A stretch of DNA of 64,000 nt from Bdellovibrionales bacterium (GCA_021731045.1 JAKFYE010000026.1:1-64000), one strand, 5' to 3'. Counted from the stretch's first letter, positions 37,719-47,989 are shown. Numbers and translations: made by a program. The notes: generated by a model from the letters alone, not told the origin.

Positions 37719-37956
37719 TGCCTTCACCATTTCAGCCGTCACGCCGTCACCCACAGATCTTACACAATAACTCGCTCAGCCTCTGTCTTGAGAAAATCGA
37801 GAAGGCTCTTCAATCAAAGTAACTTTCGGATGCAAAGGGCTCAGAACGCCGTTTTTGCCACTATTTTGAGGTCTCCTCAAGAACAGTCTCTGCCGCCGAT
37901 CCTACTGGATTCCATATACGCAGCACACATTGTGACATTTGAAGAACTTGCAGAAC

Positions 37957-37973
37957 TGTCTCAAAATGAGACA
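37957..37973. promoter_or_regulatory. Palindromic candidate activator site
   Basis: TGTCTCAAAATGAGACA; core matches reverse complement of 40046-40060. Confidence 0.5.
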
Positions 37974-38012
37974 ACAACTTCGTCCAGATTCAAATATATT
38001 CACAATTGAAAC

Positions 38013-38026
38013 GGCCTTTGCCTTGC
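38013..38026 (+). promoter_or_regulatory. Candidate sigma54 -24/-12 element
   Basis: GG-CCTTTGCCTT-GC (GG-N10-GC with TTGC) 40 bp downstream of the palindrome. Confidence 0.4.
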
Positions 38027-38031
38027 TTAGT

Positions 38032-38111
38032 AAAAACCCTCTGACCTTTTTTTCTGGTTATATATTGTTATTTGTCTTGGTATAGCCAGAAAAAAAGGTC
38101 AGAGGGTTTTT
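38032..38111. repeat. 26-bp perfect inverted repeat, 28-nt loop
   Basis: AAAAACCCTCTGACCTTTTTTTCTGG (38032-38057) / exact reverse complement (38086-38111). Confidence 0.95.
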
Positions 38112-38127
38112 CACTTTTGGAGGATTT

Positions 38128-38757
38128 ATGAAGTTCACATTTTTTTTAGTCATTGCCCTTTTACCCTTCGCAAGCTTTGGCAAATCCAATGACTACGTTA
38201 CTAAAAATTCAAAGCTTGTTTTGAATCTACCCATCGAAGTGGGTCCCAACGGAGGAAAAATCGAAGTCAGAGACGCAGCCAATCTTCTTCACTGTAGTCT
38301 CGAGCTCGACAAAAAAGCCAAAGGACAGACTATTTCTGCAGGAACTCAATTCAATATTTCAGATTCAAAATTCGAAGCCAGAGACGGTTACGACGATGGA
38401 ATTTATTGCGGCGAAATCGGAAGCGGCCATGGCTATCTCGCCGGCCAACTCACAACACGATGTGAAAAAATCGGAGATCCCTACAGCTACAAAACCATTC
38501 GCATAGAAATGCAATTCAAAAGATCTCTCATCAAAAATATCACCTGTGCTATGTATCGCATTAATCCCGCAACAGCTGAAGATTTAGAAAAAGAGAAAAA
38601 GCTCTTACGACCGAATTACCATACAGCCATCACGACCAGCGGTGTTAAAACTCTCGATACTGATCTCTTGAGTAAAGATGTGTTCAATGACGCGATCAAA
38701 ATTATTTTGAACGGCCCATTGCAAACACAATTCGGCCAGGCAGGACCAACGCCATGA
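38128..38757 (+). CDS. Hypothetical secreted protein
   Basis: RBS GGAGGA; signal peptide 'MKFTFFLVIALLPFASFG'. Confidence 0.7.
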   Translation: MKFTFFLVIALLPFASFGKSNDYVTKNSKLVLNLPIEVGPNGGKIEVRDAANLLHCSLELDKKAKGQTISAGTQFNISDSKFEARDGYDDGIYCGEIGSGHGYLAGQLTTRCEKIGDPYSYKTIRIEMQFKRSLIKNITCAMYRINPATAEDLEKEKKLLRPNYHTAITTSGVKTLDTDLLSKDVFNDAIKIILNGPLQTQFGQAGPTP

Positions 38758-38758
38758 T

Positions 38759-38798
38759 GCTCTAGGGTGCCTGTAAGCACCAGAGTCGGCTTTTTTTA
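38759..38798 (+). terminator. Rho-independent terminator
   Basis: GCTCTAGGGTGC-CTGTAA-GCACCAGAGTCGGC followed by TTTTTTT. Confidence 0.6.
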
Positions 38799-38799
38799 T

Positions 38800-39783
38800 T
38801 TATTCGCAATCATCCTCGTGATCATCGGCGAAATTATGAGCTCGCATAATACTTTTATTTTTTAGCCCGGCATAGTTTGGCGCCAACCAACTTGGAACCC
38901 CTACTTTTATGGATTGCGTTTTCGTCGGGTTACCTGCTGCCGTCCATGCAGAAGATAAAATCACCGCAAGCGTTGCGGCTCCATCGGCTAATCTGTCTTT
39001 CGCTATATCATACATTTCAGTGGCGCCTCGGCCCGTACGCCCATAAAGAGCATCGACTTCTAAAATAGCGTCCTTCCACTCGTAAGAACGTTTAACCATA
39101 TTAAAAATAACGTTGTCGAGACTTCCGGTATTCTGTCGTACAAATTCACGATTTTTAATTAAGAGTTTTGCTCTTTTTAAAACATCTGCTTTCAAAGTCG
39201 CATATGCACGACCTTCAAGATTGGTTGTTTCAAAAAATTTGTGAATACCTTTTTGATTGGTGAGCTGTCCGTTATAGTTTGTAGTCACATGTAGCGGTTG
39301 AGAAAGATCGCCTACGTAATGGCTCATCGTTCCGGCCATTTCAAGTGAAGACTTGTAATCAGAGGTAATGGCCTTGGATATCACCAATGCATAGAGCTGT
39401 TGGATTCGCCAAATCGCAGTTCCGTGGTCAATCAGTTTCTCCTCAGAGAACTGTCTTAAAGCATCCACCCAACGACGCGGAAATTTTGAAATATCATAAA
39501 TAGAGGAATAATAGGCATCGGGTTCAAAAAAGTGGGTGGGCTTTTCATCAAATCCATTCTTGCCAGTCTTCCAGGTATTATCTGGAACATTCGCTAAGAT
39601 CCCCATATTCACTTGATTGGCTGACCAAAAAGATTTTGCACCGTTGAGCTCGCCGCCAACTTCGGCAACAAGTTTATGACCAGTCGCTCCCCATCCCCAG
39701 GCTTGCGGACTCGTGATACTGACTGAAAGACACAGTAGTGATACTACAGTAATGAGCCTTCGTTTCATGGTCCCCACTTCCAT
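38800..39783 (-). CDS. Secreted S1/P1-type nuclease family protein
   Basis: 'AWGWGATGHKLVAEVG', 'MAGTMSHYVGDLSQPLHVTTNYNGQ'. Confidence 0.8.
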   Translation of the reverse strand: MEVGTMKRRLITVVSLLCLSVSITSPQAWGWGATGHKLVAEVGGELNGAKSFWSANQVNMGILANVPDNTWKTGKNGFDEKPTHFFEPDAYYSSIYDISKFPRRWVDALRQFSEEKLIDHGTAIWRIQQLYALVISKAITSDYKSSLEMAGTMSHYVGDLSQPLHVTTNYNGQLTNQKGIHKFFETTNLEGRAYATLKADVLKRAKLLIKNREFVRQNTGSLDNVIFNMVKRSYEWKDAILEVDALYGRTGRGATEMYDIAKDRLADGAATLAVILSSAWTAAGNPTKTQSIKVGVPSWLAPNYAGLKNKSIMRAHNFADDHEDDCE

Positions 39784-40045
39784 GAATGTCCCCCCCCTAA
39801 TGGCTTAATCAGATCAGGTCTTAGGATTTATATAAAGAAAATTAAACGTACGAACAGAAACTAAATATTTCGCTCAAATCGAATTTATAGGCCCTGGGAG
39901 CCTTTTTCTCAGTTTTTTGAATTATAATTAAAATAATTATGGACAGCCCCTCGAAAGATCGATTTAATTTTTATTCCGCATATTTCTTATTACCGAAGTA
40001 ACCCATTTTTTATAAAGACCCGCCTCCATCAAGTAGGGATTTCGT

Positions 40046-40060
40046 GTCTCATTTTGAGAC
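40046..40060. promoter_or_regulatory. Palindromic candidate activator site
   Basis: GTCTCATTTTGAGAC, same core as 37958-37972. Confidence 0.5.
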
Positions 40061-40133
40061 GTCGAACACCTCGGCAAATGTCATAAAATCACCCTTCATT
40101 TTGATTAGGTTAAGTCTCCGTAGGATTTCAACG

Positions 40134-40147
40134 GGAACACGACTTGC
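40134..40147 (+). promoter_or_regulatory. Candidate sigma54 -24/-12 element
   Basis: GG-AACACGACTT-GC; TTGCAA at -12; ~28 bp upstream of GTG start at 40176. Confidence 0.45.
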
Positions 40148-40175
40148 AATTATTAACTGTAAAATGGGGGCCTAC

Positions 40176-41474
40176 GTGTCACACAACATAAGAGAAACAT
40201 TAAAAACGACAATTCGTCTTTTACTTACCAGCTTACTTTTAGTGGGCTGTGGCCAAGTTGCATTTGATAGTACAAAAAGCGAAAAGGGAACGGCATTAAA
40301 AAATCCGACACCTCCCACTGAGCCTCCTCCGAATGAAATAGTTGTGACTTTAAAATCTCTTCAGCCGGCCTTAGCTGTACGTGGACTCGCCTGTCTTATG
40401 TGTCACGCGGATATCCGTTCGAACGTTATTACCGATTTTGGTTACGGCAACCCTTGGTATTTAGGAGAGAATAGAACACTTGACCAAGGAGTGAACCAAT
40501 CAGACCAGAGTTGGTTTTCTAACCTAGCATCAACGTGGCAAACAGCTCGCATAAAAGGCAGCGTGTTTGTTCCTAATGTCGAAGTCACTCGTGCGGCTCA
40601 AGACAGTTTGGGAAGCGCATATGTTAACCAACCGCTGATGAAGTTAGACAAACTGATGACGACACCCTATCAGGTCGCTTGGAACTTTTATGAAGATCCA
40701 GAGGTGACATTTTCAGATATGGCTCTTCGAGTTCAACCCCTCGATGGAAATGCAAAAGTCATCGCAAAATCACAGATTGTGATTCGCGCTCCAAGCGAAG
40801 CGGAAATCTTTAACTTAGTACCGGGATTGACGCCGACAGAGGCCGGCTTCAAACGTGCTAATTCCGCTGCTGCAGTAGAATTTGTTATAAAAGGAAGCGG
40901 TGTCAATGCTTATACGACGAATGACAGCGCCCAAACGCTTTCGTGCTCGAAATCCGATATCATAGTGAATGGAACTTTGTTTCTTAAAAAATTAAAGGTC
41001 AACGCCGCCGGTGGATGTCGACTCTACGTCACCGGGTCTGTCTTTATAGAAGATGCCATCGAATATGTGGGTTCAGGTGCGGATCAGAATCTTCAGATTA
41101 CAAGTGCTAACGCCATCATCATGGGTATAAATGTCAGTCACCTTCAAAACCGCTTGCTTAATGAACGGCGAAATCTTGAATTGTCAGGTACGCGAGATTA
41201 TTTATCACGCGCGCAACAAGCCGTACAAGAAGCGCAAAATATTGGAACTCTCGTGGATGCCCAAGTGGGCTCGGATCGTACGTCGATTGATTTTTCAGGA
41301 CTCCTCCTCAATGCACCAGTTATTCACAGCCGTTATCTCGGCGAAGTTCACGGGACTGTCATTGCCGAAGCCGCGCTCTTTGTGCTTGAAGATTTTCACT
41401 TCCAATTTGATTCGGTCTTTACGCGAGTTGACGTCCTACCTCTACTCACAAATCCCGTGCTTGTTGTAAAATAA
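40176..41474 (+). CDS. Exported lipoprotein with CXXCH motif
   Basis: GTG start with GGGGG RBS; lipobox 'LLLVGC'; 'RGLACLMCHADIRSN'. Confidence 0.7.
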   Translation: MSHNIRETLKTTIRLLLTSLLLVGCGQVAFDSTKSEKGTALKNPTPPTEPPPNEIVVTLKSLQPALAVRGLACLMCHADIRSNVITDFGYGNPWYLGENRTLDQGVNQSDQSWFSNLASTWQTARIKGSVFVPNVEVTRAAQDSLGSAYVNQPLMKLDKLMTTPYQVAWNFYEDPEVTFSDMALRVQPLDGNAKVIAKSQIVIRAPSEAEIFNLVPGLTPTEAGFKRANSAAAVEFVIKGSGVNAYTTNDSAQTLSCSKSDIIVNGTLFLKKLKVNAAGGCRLYVTGSVFIEDAIEYVGSGADQNLQITSANAIIMGINVSHLQNRLLNERRNLELSGTRDYLSRAQQAVQEAQNIGTLVDAQVGSDRTSIDFSGLLLNAPVIHSRYLGEVHGTVIAEAALFVLEDFHFQFDSVFTRVDVLPLLTNPVLVVK

Positions 41475-41481
41475 GCACAGC

Positions 41482-42852
41482 TCACTTAATCCAAACCGTT
41501 TTGATATTTGCAAACTCTAGCATTCCGTAACGGCTCATTTCTCGGCCAACGCCTGAGTTTCGAACTCCGCCAAAGGGAAGCAACGGGTTTGATTTTAAAT
41601 ACTCATTCACAAAGACAGACCCAGAATCGACTTCGACTTCTGCGAGTCTTCGCGCTTTTGTCATATCGGTCGTGAAAATCGCGGCACCTAAACCAAATTC
41701 GCTTTGGTTAGCTAATTCGAGCGCATGGGTTTCGTTTTTGGCACGAATTAAAACGCACACCGGGCCAAAAAGTTCTTCGTCAAAGGCCGCAACTCCTGGT
41801 TTCACATCGGTCAAAACTGTCGGGGCATAAAAAAAACCATTATTAATGTTGAGGCTTTCTCCTCCTAAAAGCAGACGTGCCCCTGACTTCACGCTATTCT
41901 TTACTTGGGTCGCGAGTTGATCCATTAAATCTTTGCGCGCTAAGGGCCCCACATGCACATTTTCATCGAGAGGTGATCCCGTTTTAAGCACGCTCACTTT
42001 AGAAAGAACTTTTTCTTGGAATTTTTCAAAAACCTCATCCACAACGATAAATCGTTTCGCCGACACGCAACTTTGTCCCGCATTAACGAAACGACCCTTC
42101 ACACATTCGCTAGCGGCCAATTCGATATCGGCATCTTCCAACACAATGTACGCATCACTCCCTCCAAGTTCGAGGACGACTTTCTTAAGTGCCTGCCCGG
42201 CACGACTCGCAACCTCACGACCGGCGCGCACGCTTCCGGTTAGGCTGACTCCGCGCACGCGAAAATCATCGATCACGCGACCGGTATCCGCCAAATTAAG
42301 AATCAGATTTTGATACACATGTTTATTGAGACCCGATTCATTAAAAATCTGTTCGATAAGTAATGCCGATCCCACAGTGTTATCGGCATGCTTAATCAAA
42401 ACGGTATTGCCAAGTATAAGTGTCGGAATCGCAAAACGTATAATCTGCCACAGCGGAAAATTCCAAGGCATGATACCTAAGATTGGCCCCATAGGTTGAA
42501 ATGTAATGTAACTTTCAGTTGCCTGAGAATTTATAATTTCATTTTTAAGAAAACTCGGGCCTTGTTTTGCAAAGTATTCGATCAGCGCTATACTTTTTTT
42601 AATTTCAGCTTGTGCCTCTGCAATGGGCTTTCCCATTTCGATAGTCATTTTTTCTGCAAGACTTTGAAGGTTTTTTTCTAATGCCGCTTTGAAACCTAAA
42701 ATCATTTCGGCACGAAATTCGACACTTTGGCACCGCCACCTTTTATAGGCGTCTAAACTATTGGCAATTTTATTGTGTGCGGTTTGCAGACTCTCGTATT
42801 CGTATTCTAATATTTTCTGTCCCGTAGCGGGATTTATTGTTGAAAATTTCAT
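41482..42852 (-). CDS. NAD(P)-dependent aldehyde (succinate-semialdehyde-like) dehydrogenase
   Basis: 'GIMPWNFPLWQIIRFA', 'LELGGSDAYIVLEDAD', 'NAGQSCVSAKRF', 'FGGVRNSGVGREMS'. Confidence 0.93.
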   Translation of the reverse strand: MKFSTINPATGQKILEYEYESLQTAHNKIANSLDAYKRWRCQSVEFRAEMILGFKAALEKNLQSLAEKMTIEMGKPIAEAQAEIKKSIALIEYFAKQGPSFLKNEIINSQATESYITFQPMGPILGIMPWNFPLWQIIRFAIPTLILGNTVLIKHADNTVGSALLIEQIFNESGLNKHVYQNLILNLADTGRVIDDFRVRGVSLTGSVRAGREVASRAGQALKKVVLELGGSDAYIVLEDADIELAASECVKGRFVNAGQSCVSAKRFIVVDEVFEKFQEKVLSKVSVLKTGSPLDENVHVGPLARKDLMDQLATQVKNSVKSGARLLLGGESLNINNGFFYAPTVLTDVKPGVAAFDEELFGPVCVLIRAKNETHALELANQSEFGLGAAIFTTDMTKARRLAEVEVDSGSVFVNEYLKSNPLLPFGGVRNSGVGREMSRYGMLEFANIKTVWIK

Positions 42853-42961
42853 GAAGACCTCTATCCTAAATGTGGCTTATGAGGAAGAATCTGTCCATAT
42901 TTAGCCACGGCTATTAAGAATATGACATAAATTTCTAAAATGATTCTCGAGGATTCAAAAC

Positions 42962-45223
42962 ATGAAAGCGTTTTTTTTCTTATGTTTACTTGTGACGGGC
43001 TGCTCTGAAATACCGGGAGAAAAACCAATAACAATGCCCGTCGAATACGCTTCAAAATTTCGAGGATTGACGGCCAAAGTTTGGCAAGACTCCAATCAAC
43101 ACACGCATGTCAAATCGGAGACAGATTTAGGCATGACCATAGCACTGGGGTATGTTCACGGGCGCGACCGTGCTTGGCAACTTGATTATTATCGGAGAGT
43201 TGTTCAAGGCCGAACCGCCGAAGTTCATGGCTATTATAAACTCAGACCCGACATGATGATGAGATTAATCAACCTCTACGATCAAGCAGCTAAAATTCAA
43301 CATCAATTAGATGCCCAAACTTCAGAATGGCTTTGGGCTTATGCCTTTGGAGTGAACAAAGCTTTTAGCGAACTCGATTTTAGTAAAATATATGAATTCA
43401 AAAAATTAAAATACAAACCTTCCCCGTGGACCCCGACCGATACAATCGCCTTAATGCTTCTTCAAAGTTTTGATCAAACGCGAGATACGTTTTTAAAAGA
43501 AATGCGGGAGAGCGCCTGGTTAAAAAAAATGGGCGAGAAAACACCTTTTATCGATGACGGTTTACCGTGGGATACCGCCATCTTAAAAAAAGGAGAATAT
43601 CAGAAGTTCGCCACTACAAAAAACGCCTCAATTGAAAAACCACGTCCTGCAGAATGGACGCACACGAACACACAGGATTTTAATTCTTATTTTGGTTCAA
43701 ATGATTCTACAAGTTTAGGTAGTAACAACTGGGTGATCTCTCCAAAAAGAAGTGAGACTAAAAATGCCTTTCTTGAAAACGATCCCCATCTTCAACTCCG
43801 CCATCCTTCATTTTGGTACTGGGCCCATATTCAAGGACCTGACCTCAACGCGATGGGAGCCACTTTTCCGGGAATACCCACGATCACCAGTGGATTTAAT
43901 GAAACCGCCGCTTGGGGTTTAACAAATGCGTATCTCGATGCAGGAAAAATTTCTTATATTTCTGAAGACCTGTTAGTGAAAGCACAGTCGCTAAGACCGA
44001 TGGTGTGGTTAAATTTTTATGGCTTTAAAATACCTTTTTTCTTTAAAACTTTTAGACGTCTTGACGGTCATCCCATATTACCTCTTGAAGCGCCGCCCGG
44101 AAAGGCAATGATCTTAGATTGGACAGGTTTTGGAATCGGTCCGGAACAAATAGCGGCTCTCCATACGGTGACTTATGCTAAGAGCGTTCAAGACACTTTG
44201 GCCGCATTTCAAAAGTTAAATATCCCAAGTTGGAATTTTGTTTTTGCAGATTCAAAAGGCAACATTGGCTACCTGGCCACGGGGCCTGCACTTAAAAATC
44301 TCGAAACCACTCCTTATGGGGTGACCGAGCTTAAACACGGTCAAAACTTAAACCACGAATTACTTGAGAAAAAAGAAATGCCTCAACTGATCAATCCGGA
44401 GCGCGGGTACATTGTAACTGCGAATAATCGACAATGGCCGGTCGGCTCCAAATGGCACGGAGGCTACACCTATCGCACGTCTTTTCGCGCGTTTCGCATA
44501 GAAGATTTACTTTTAAAAAAAGCAAAACACGGCTTTGAATCTTTTAAAAATATTGCCTGCGATATCTACAATACGGATGCCTCATTTATAGCACCGCTAT
44601 TAATTTCTAACCTTGAGCGCGCAACTCTAACAGATTTCGAGCAATCCGCAGTGAATGAACTAAAAAAATGGAATTATCGCTCAGACCTAGAATGTACCGC
44701 TTGCGGAATTTTTCGCCGCACGATGGACCGTTTAATGGAAACCCTCGATGCCAACGACCAATTTATCTACCGCTGGTTAAAGAGTGGTAAACCAGAAGAG
44801 ATCAGCAAAGTTTTACAGCCCGAATTTGCACAGGCGCTCAAAGATATCACGACCCCTTTTGGTCGCTTTCCAAAATGGCGCGAAATCCACCGCGTTTTTT
44901 TTCGCCACCCTTCTGATGATCCCCGCTTTTTAAATTCGCGATATATAGAAACTGAAGGTGACTCTAATACGGTCAACCCTGGGAGCTTAGAGTGGAAGAC
45001 CGATCACTACGAACATACAGCAGGAGCATCCCAACGATTGATTGTAGAATTATCTAATCCTCCCCGTGCCATCGTTCAAGTTGCGGGCCATAACCTTGAT
45101 GATGAGGTCCCCAATTTTGACTCTATAGACTCAGGATTCAAACGCTGGTCCAAATGTGAATTTGTTGAAGTTCAATTTCCGTTGGATTGGGAAAAAGTCC
45201 CCGCGCGAGACATTCACTTTTAA
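42962..45223 (+). CDS. Penicillin acylase (Ntn hydrolase) family lipoprotein
   Basis: Lipobox 'LLVTGC'; 'GYVHGRDRAWQLDYYRRVVQGR', catalytic 'LGSNNWVISPKRS', 'ENDPHLQLRHPSFWY'. Confidence 0.92.
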   Translation: MKAFFFLCLLVTGCSEIPGEKPITMPVEYASKFRGLTAKVWQDSNQHTHVKSETDLGMTIALGYVHGRDRAWQLDYYRRVVQGRTAEVHGYYKLRPDMMMRLINLYDQAAKIQHQLDAQTSEWLWAYAFGVNKAFSELDFSKIYEFKKLKYKPSPWTPTDTIALMLLQSFDQTRDTFLKEMRESAWLKKMGEKTPFIDDGLPWDTAILKKGEYQKFATTKNASIEKPRPAEWTHTNTQDFNSYFGSNDSTSLGSNNWVISPKRSETKNAFLENDPHLQLRHPSFWYWAHIQGPDLNAMGATFPGIPTITSGFNETAAWGLTNAYLDAGKISYISEDLLVKAQSLRPMVWLNFYGFKIPFFFKTFRRLDGHPILPLEAPPGKAMILDWTGFGIGPEQIAALHTVTYAKSVQDTLAAFQKLNIPSWNFVFADSKGNIGYLATGPALKNLETTPYGVTELKHGQNLNHELLEKKEMPQLINPERGYIVTANNRQWPVGSKWHGGYTYRTSFRAFRIEDLLLKKAKHGFESFKNIACDIYNTDASFIAPLLISNLERATLTDFEQSAVNELKKWNYRSDLECTACGIFRRTMDRLMETLDANDQFIYRWLKSGKPEEISKVLQPEFAQALKDITTPFGRFPKWREIHRVFFRHPSDDPRFLNSRYIETEGDSNTVNPGSLEWKTDHYEHTAGASQRLIVELSNPPRAIVQVAGHNLDDEVPNFDSIDSGFKRWSKCEFVEVQFPLDWEKVPARDIHF

Positions 45224-45958
45224 TTAGAGTTCCAACTCAACAAATAACGGCGTGTGATCCGAAAGATCTTGCGCCGAATCTAAGGTTTCACAATCATGAA
45301 TTTTGATATTGCGTACAAAAATACGGTCTAAACTTAAAATCGGAAAAAAAGCCGGGAAGGTCTTTGCATACGCACCTGTTTGTTCAAAGAAAACTTCGGT
45401 CAACCCAGTTTCTTCTATAAGAAAATCTGAAATTCGCCCAGACCAATCATTAAAATCTCCAGCAACAATCAGTGCGTGTTGGGGATCAATATTTTTTTTA
45501 ATAAACTGACAAAGATACTGCGCTTGACGACGTCTTCCACGTTCAAATAAATCAAAATGCAGGCAGATCAAATGCAGAACTTTTCTCTTAGGAACTTCGA
45601 CTTTAGCGTATAAAAAACCACGACTTTCGAAACGATTGGTCGAAACATTCGTGTTGCTCCATTCTTGGATTGGAAAGTGACTTAGAATGGCATTACCGTG
45701 ATGACCTTCATCATACACTGCATTTTTACCGTACGCATAATGCGCCCAGATCTGGTCAGCTAAAAATTCAAATTGCGAGGTGGTCGGCCACTCGCGGAAT
45801 TTATTCTGGTGCTTATGGTTTTTGCCGACAACTTCTTGAAGAAAAACAATATCCGCTTTTACATCGCGAATCGAGTGCTTAACCTTCGAGAGAACCAACT
45901 TGGTATTAGCCCAAGAAAATCCTTTATGAATGTTGTAGCTTAAAACTTTTATCTTCAT
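45224..45958 (-). CDS. Endonuclease/exonuclease/phosphatase family protein
   Basis: 'LSYNIHKGF', 'VFLQEVVG', 'LIVAGDFNDWSG', 'LDRIFVRN', 'SDHTPLFVEL'; ATG overlaps upstream TGA. Confidence 0.92.
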   Translation of the reverse strand: MKIKVLSYNIHKGFSWANTKLVLSKVKHSIRDVKADIVFLQEVVGKNHKHQNKFREWPTTSQFEFLADQIWAHYAYGKNAVYDEGHHGNAILSHFPIQEWSNTNVSTNRFESRGFLYAKVEVPKRKVLHLICLHFDLFERGRRRQAQYLCQFIKKNIDPQHALIVAGDFNDWSGRISDFLIEETGLTEVFFEQTGAYAKTFPAFFPILSLDRIFVRNIKIHDCETLDSAQDLSDHTPLFVELEL

Positions 45959-47094
45959 CAGATCCAGTATTTGAAAAGTAATAGTATCCGACCTAACCAA
46001 TACTCATACCACGGATACGGTGCACCTTTTAGGATGAGATCACTCAATTTAAAGTCACGCTCTATGGCCATCTCTAATTTCTTTTTTTCTTCTTTTGTCT
46101 GAAAAATATAGTTGGCCTCGAGATCATGAAGAATGCTACGAAAATTTAAATTCATGGACCCTACAATGTGCCAATCATCTAGAATCGCGGCTTTGGCGTG
46201 CAGCACGCTTGGTAAATACTCGTAAATTTTTACGCCGCTTTCAATCAACACTGCATAGAATGAGCGCATAATCCAATGCATAAAAACGATGTCCACAGTT
46301 CGCGGAAGCAAAAGTCGAACGTCCACACCCGCTTCGGCTTGAGTTTTTAAAAGACGAATAAGTCTAGCGGTAGGAACAAAATAAGGCGTCACTAACCAGA
46401 TTCGTGATTCACTTATTTTAATGTGATTGAGCATTCGTTGTCGACTTAGAAAACGCGTACGAACGGAGTGATTTAGTAAAAAATAGCGATAAAATTTATC
46501 GAGTTTTGAAGATTGTTTAAGCCAAGCGAGTTTCATGTTTTCGCGTATAGAGTTTTGCCAGGCTTTTTCAAACTCCAAAGTTAAAAGCTTGACGCATTCT
46601 CCACGCACGCGCACGCCAAAATCACGCCATGCTTTCGCCCGGTGAATTTCAGAAAGATGAACATCCGAAATGTTATAACTACCTAAAAACGCCAGCTGTT
46701 GATCTATGATACAGACCTTACGATGATTTCGAGAATTCATGCTGCCAAAGAGCTGAAAAAAAGTGGCCGGCCACCAGCCCGTTGAAATTTTAGTATTTCT
46801 TGTTGTCCAACGCTGCCAAGGAACAGGATGATAAATTTTAATATTTAGCTTTTCGATTTCATGATTATGGGTGTTTAAAAAGTTTAAGCTACCAACACCA
46901 TCCACCATCAAACGAATCGTCACACCGCGATGAGCCGCGTCTTGCAACGTTTTTAAAACCCGATCGCCGATCGTTGATTTTTCAAAAATGTAAACTTCTA
47001 GATCGATACTCGAACGAGCTTCATTACAAAACTGAAGAAGCGAAGAGTAATAATCATCTGCATTATCGAAGAACTCTTCGTCTTCCCATTCCAT
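45958..47094 (-). CDS. Phospholipase D/cardiolipin synthase family protein
   Basis: Two HKD-type motifs: 'NHRKVCIIDQQLAFLGSYNI' and 'LHAKAAILDDWHIVGSMNLN'. Confidence 0.92.
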   Translation of the reverse strand: MEWEDEEFFDNADDYYSSLLQFCNEARSSIDLEVYIFEKSTIGDRVLKTLQDAAHRGVTIRLMVDGVGSLNFLNTHNHEIEKLNIKIYHPVPWQRWTTRNTKISTGWWPATFFQLFGSMNSRNHRKVCIIDQQLAFLGSYNISDVHLSEIHRAKAWRDFGVRVRGECVKLLTLEFEKAWQNSIRENMKLAWLKQSSKLDKFYRYFLLNHSVRTRFLSRQRMLNHIKISESRIWLVTPYFVPTARLIRLLKTQAEAGVDVRLLLPRTVDIVFMHWIMRSFYAVLIESGVKIYEYLPSVLHAKAAILDDWHIVGSMNLNFRSILHDLEANYIFQTKEEKKKLEMAIERDFKLSDLILKGAPYPWYEYWLGRILLLFKYWI

Positions 47095-47097
47095 TAA

Positions 47098-47805
47098 TTA
47101 TAAATTCAAAATTTTGTTAATAGATTGTCCGTTTAATGAGCGTACGTGAAAGAGAACTCGCCCTTTTGGCGCATTTTCTATAGTTACGCTTTCAACAAAT
47201 TTTTTCTCGTTGGTTGTACAAACTGAGCCGTCTTCTTCAACAATCGGCTGCAACACGATCGCGTCGGTCTCAACCGTTACGCGTACGGTTTTCATTCTTA
47301 AGCATGACTGTGCAAAGATGCCACTTAAAGTAACAACGGGATTTGCTCCACTGGTGTCGACCACAATGTCATCAACTGGGGCATATAAAAAATCATCTGG
47401 AGCCATCACTGTCGCTTTTGCAATATTTAGAGATCCAGCTTTTTTTCCTGTCTCTTGGGTTTTATCGTGGACGTAAATGTCGTAAAGACCTGGAGACAAA
47501 ACGCCGAGGTTCACGGACTTGCTGTAATTCACAAGCATCATCATACAAATGGTACCGTTATAATGAAAAGCTTTGTCATTGATATCGATACGATGATTGA
47601 CTTTGTCGACTCTAACTTTTGTCTCTGAAACTTTGTAACATGTGTTCGGAAATATTCCAGTCAGCACGAGTTGTGCATTATCGTTACTATCAAAACCGTT
47701 TAAGGTAAAAATATGTTGAGGTGCAATATCTAAGACATCAACTGGAGCAGCTTTTACGTGCATTTGTAACAAGAAGACCGTTAAAAAGATCACAAGCGAT
47801 TTCAT
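47098..47805 (-). CDS. Hypothetical secreted protein
   Basis: Signal peptide; two similar halves. Confidence 0.65.
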   Translation of the reverse strand: MKSLVIFLTVFLLQMHVKAAPVDVLDIAPQHIFTLNGFDSNDNAQLVLTGIFPNTCYKVSETKVRVDKVNHRIDINDKAFHYNGTICMMMLVNYSKSVNLGVLSPGLYDIYVHDKTQETGKKAGSLNIAKATVMAPDDFLYAPVDDIVVDTSGANPVVTLSGIFAQSCLRMKTVRVTVETDAIVLQPIVEEDGSVCTTNEKKFVESVTIENAPKGRVLFHVRSLNGQSINKILNL

Positions 47806-47989
47806 TTTTGCCTCCTAGGCTGATTAAGTTCGAAAACGTACTTATATTTGAGAGATGGTGCGGCGTCTATAGGCGTGGTGAATTCTTAATTATGCATACC
47901 TTATTTGAGGTCTTTAGGCTCTTAGAATCAAACTCTCAAGAGCATAAAAGTCCCTAGACTTTACGGGTCGCATCATGTAATTAAATTCT

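Noticed and set aside
37788-38009. 73-aa plus-strand ORF
   Set aside because: No clear RBS, unconvincing composition, and its 3' end overlaps the palindromic regulatory site; not called.
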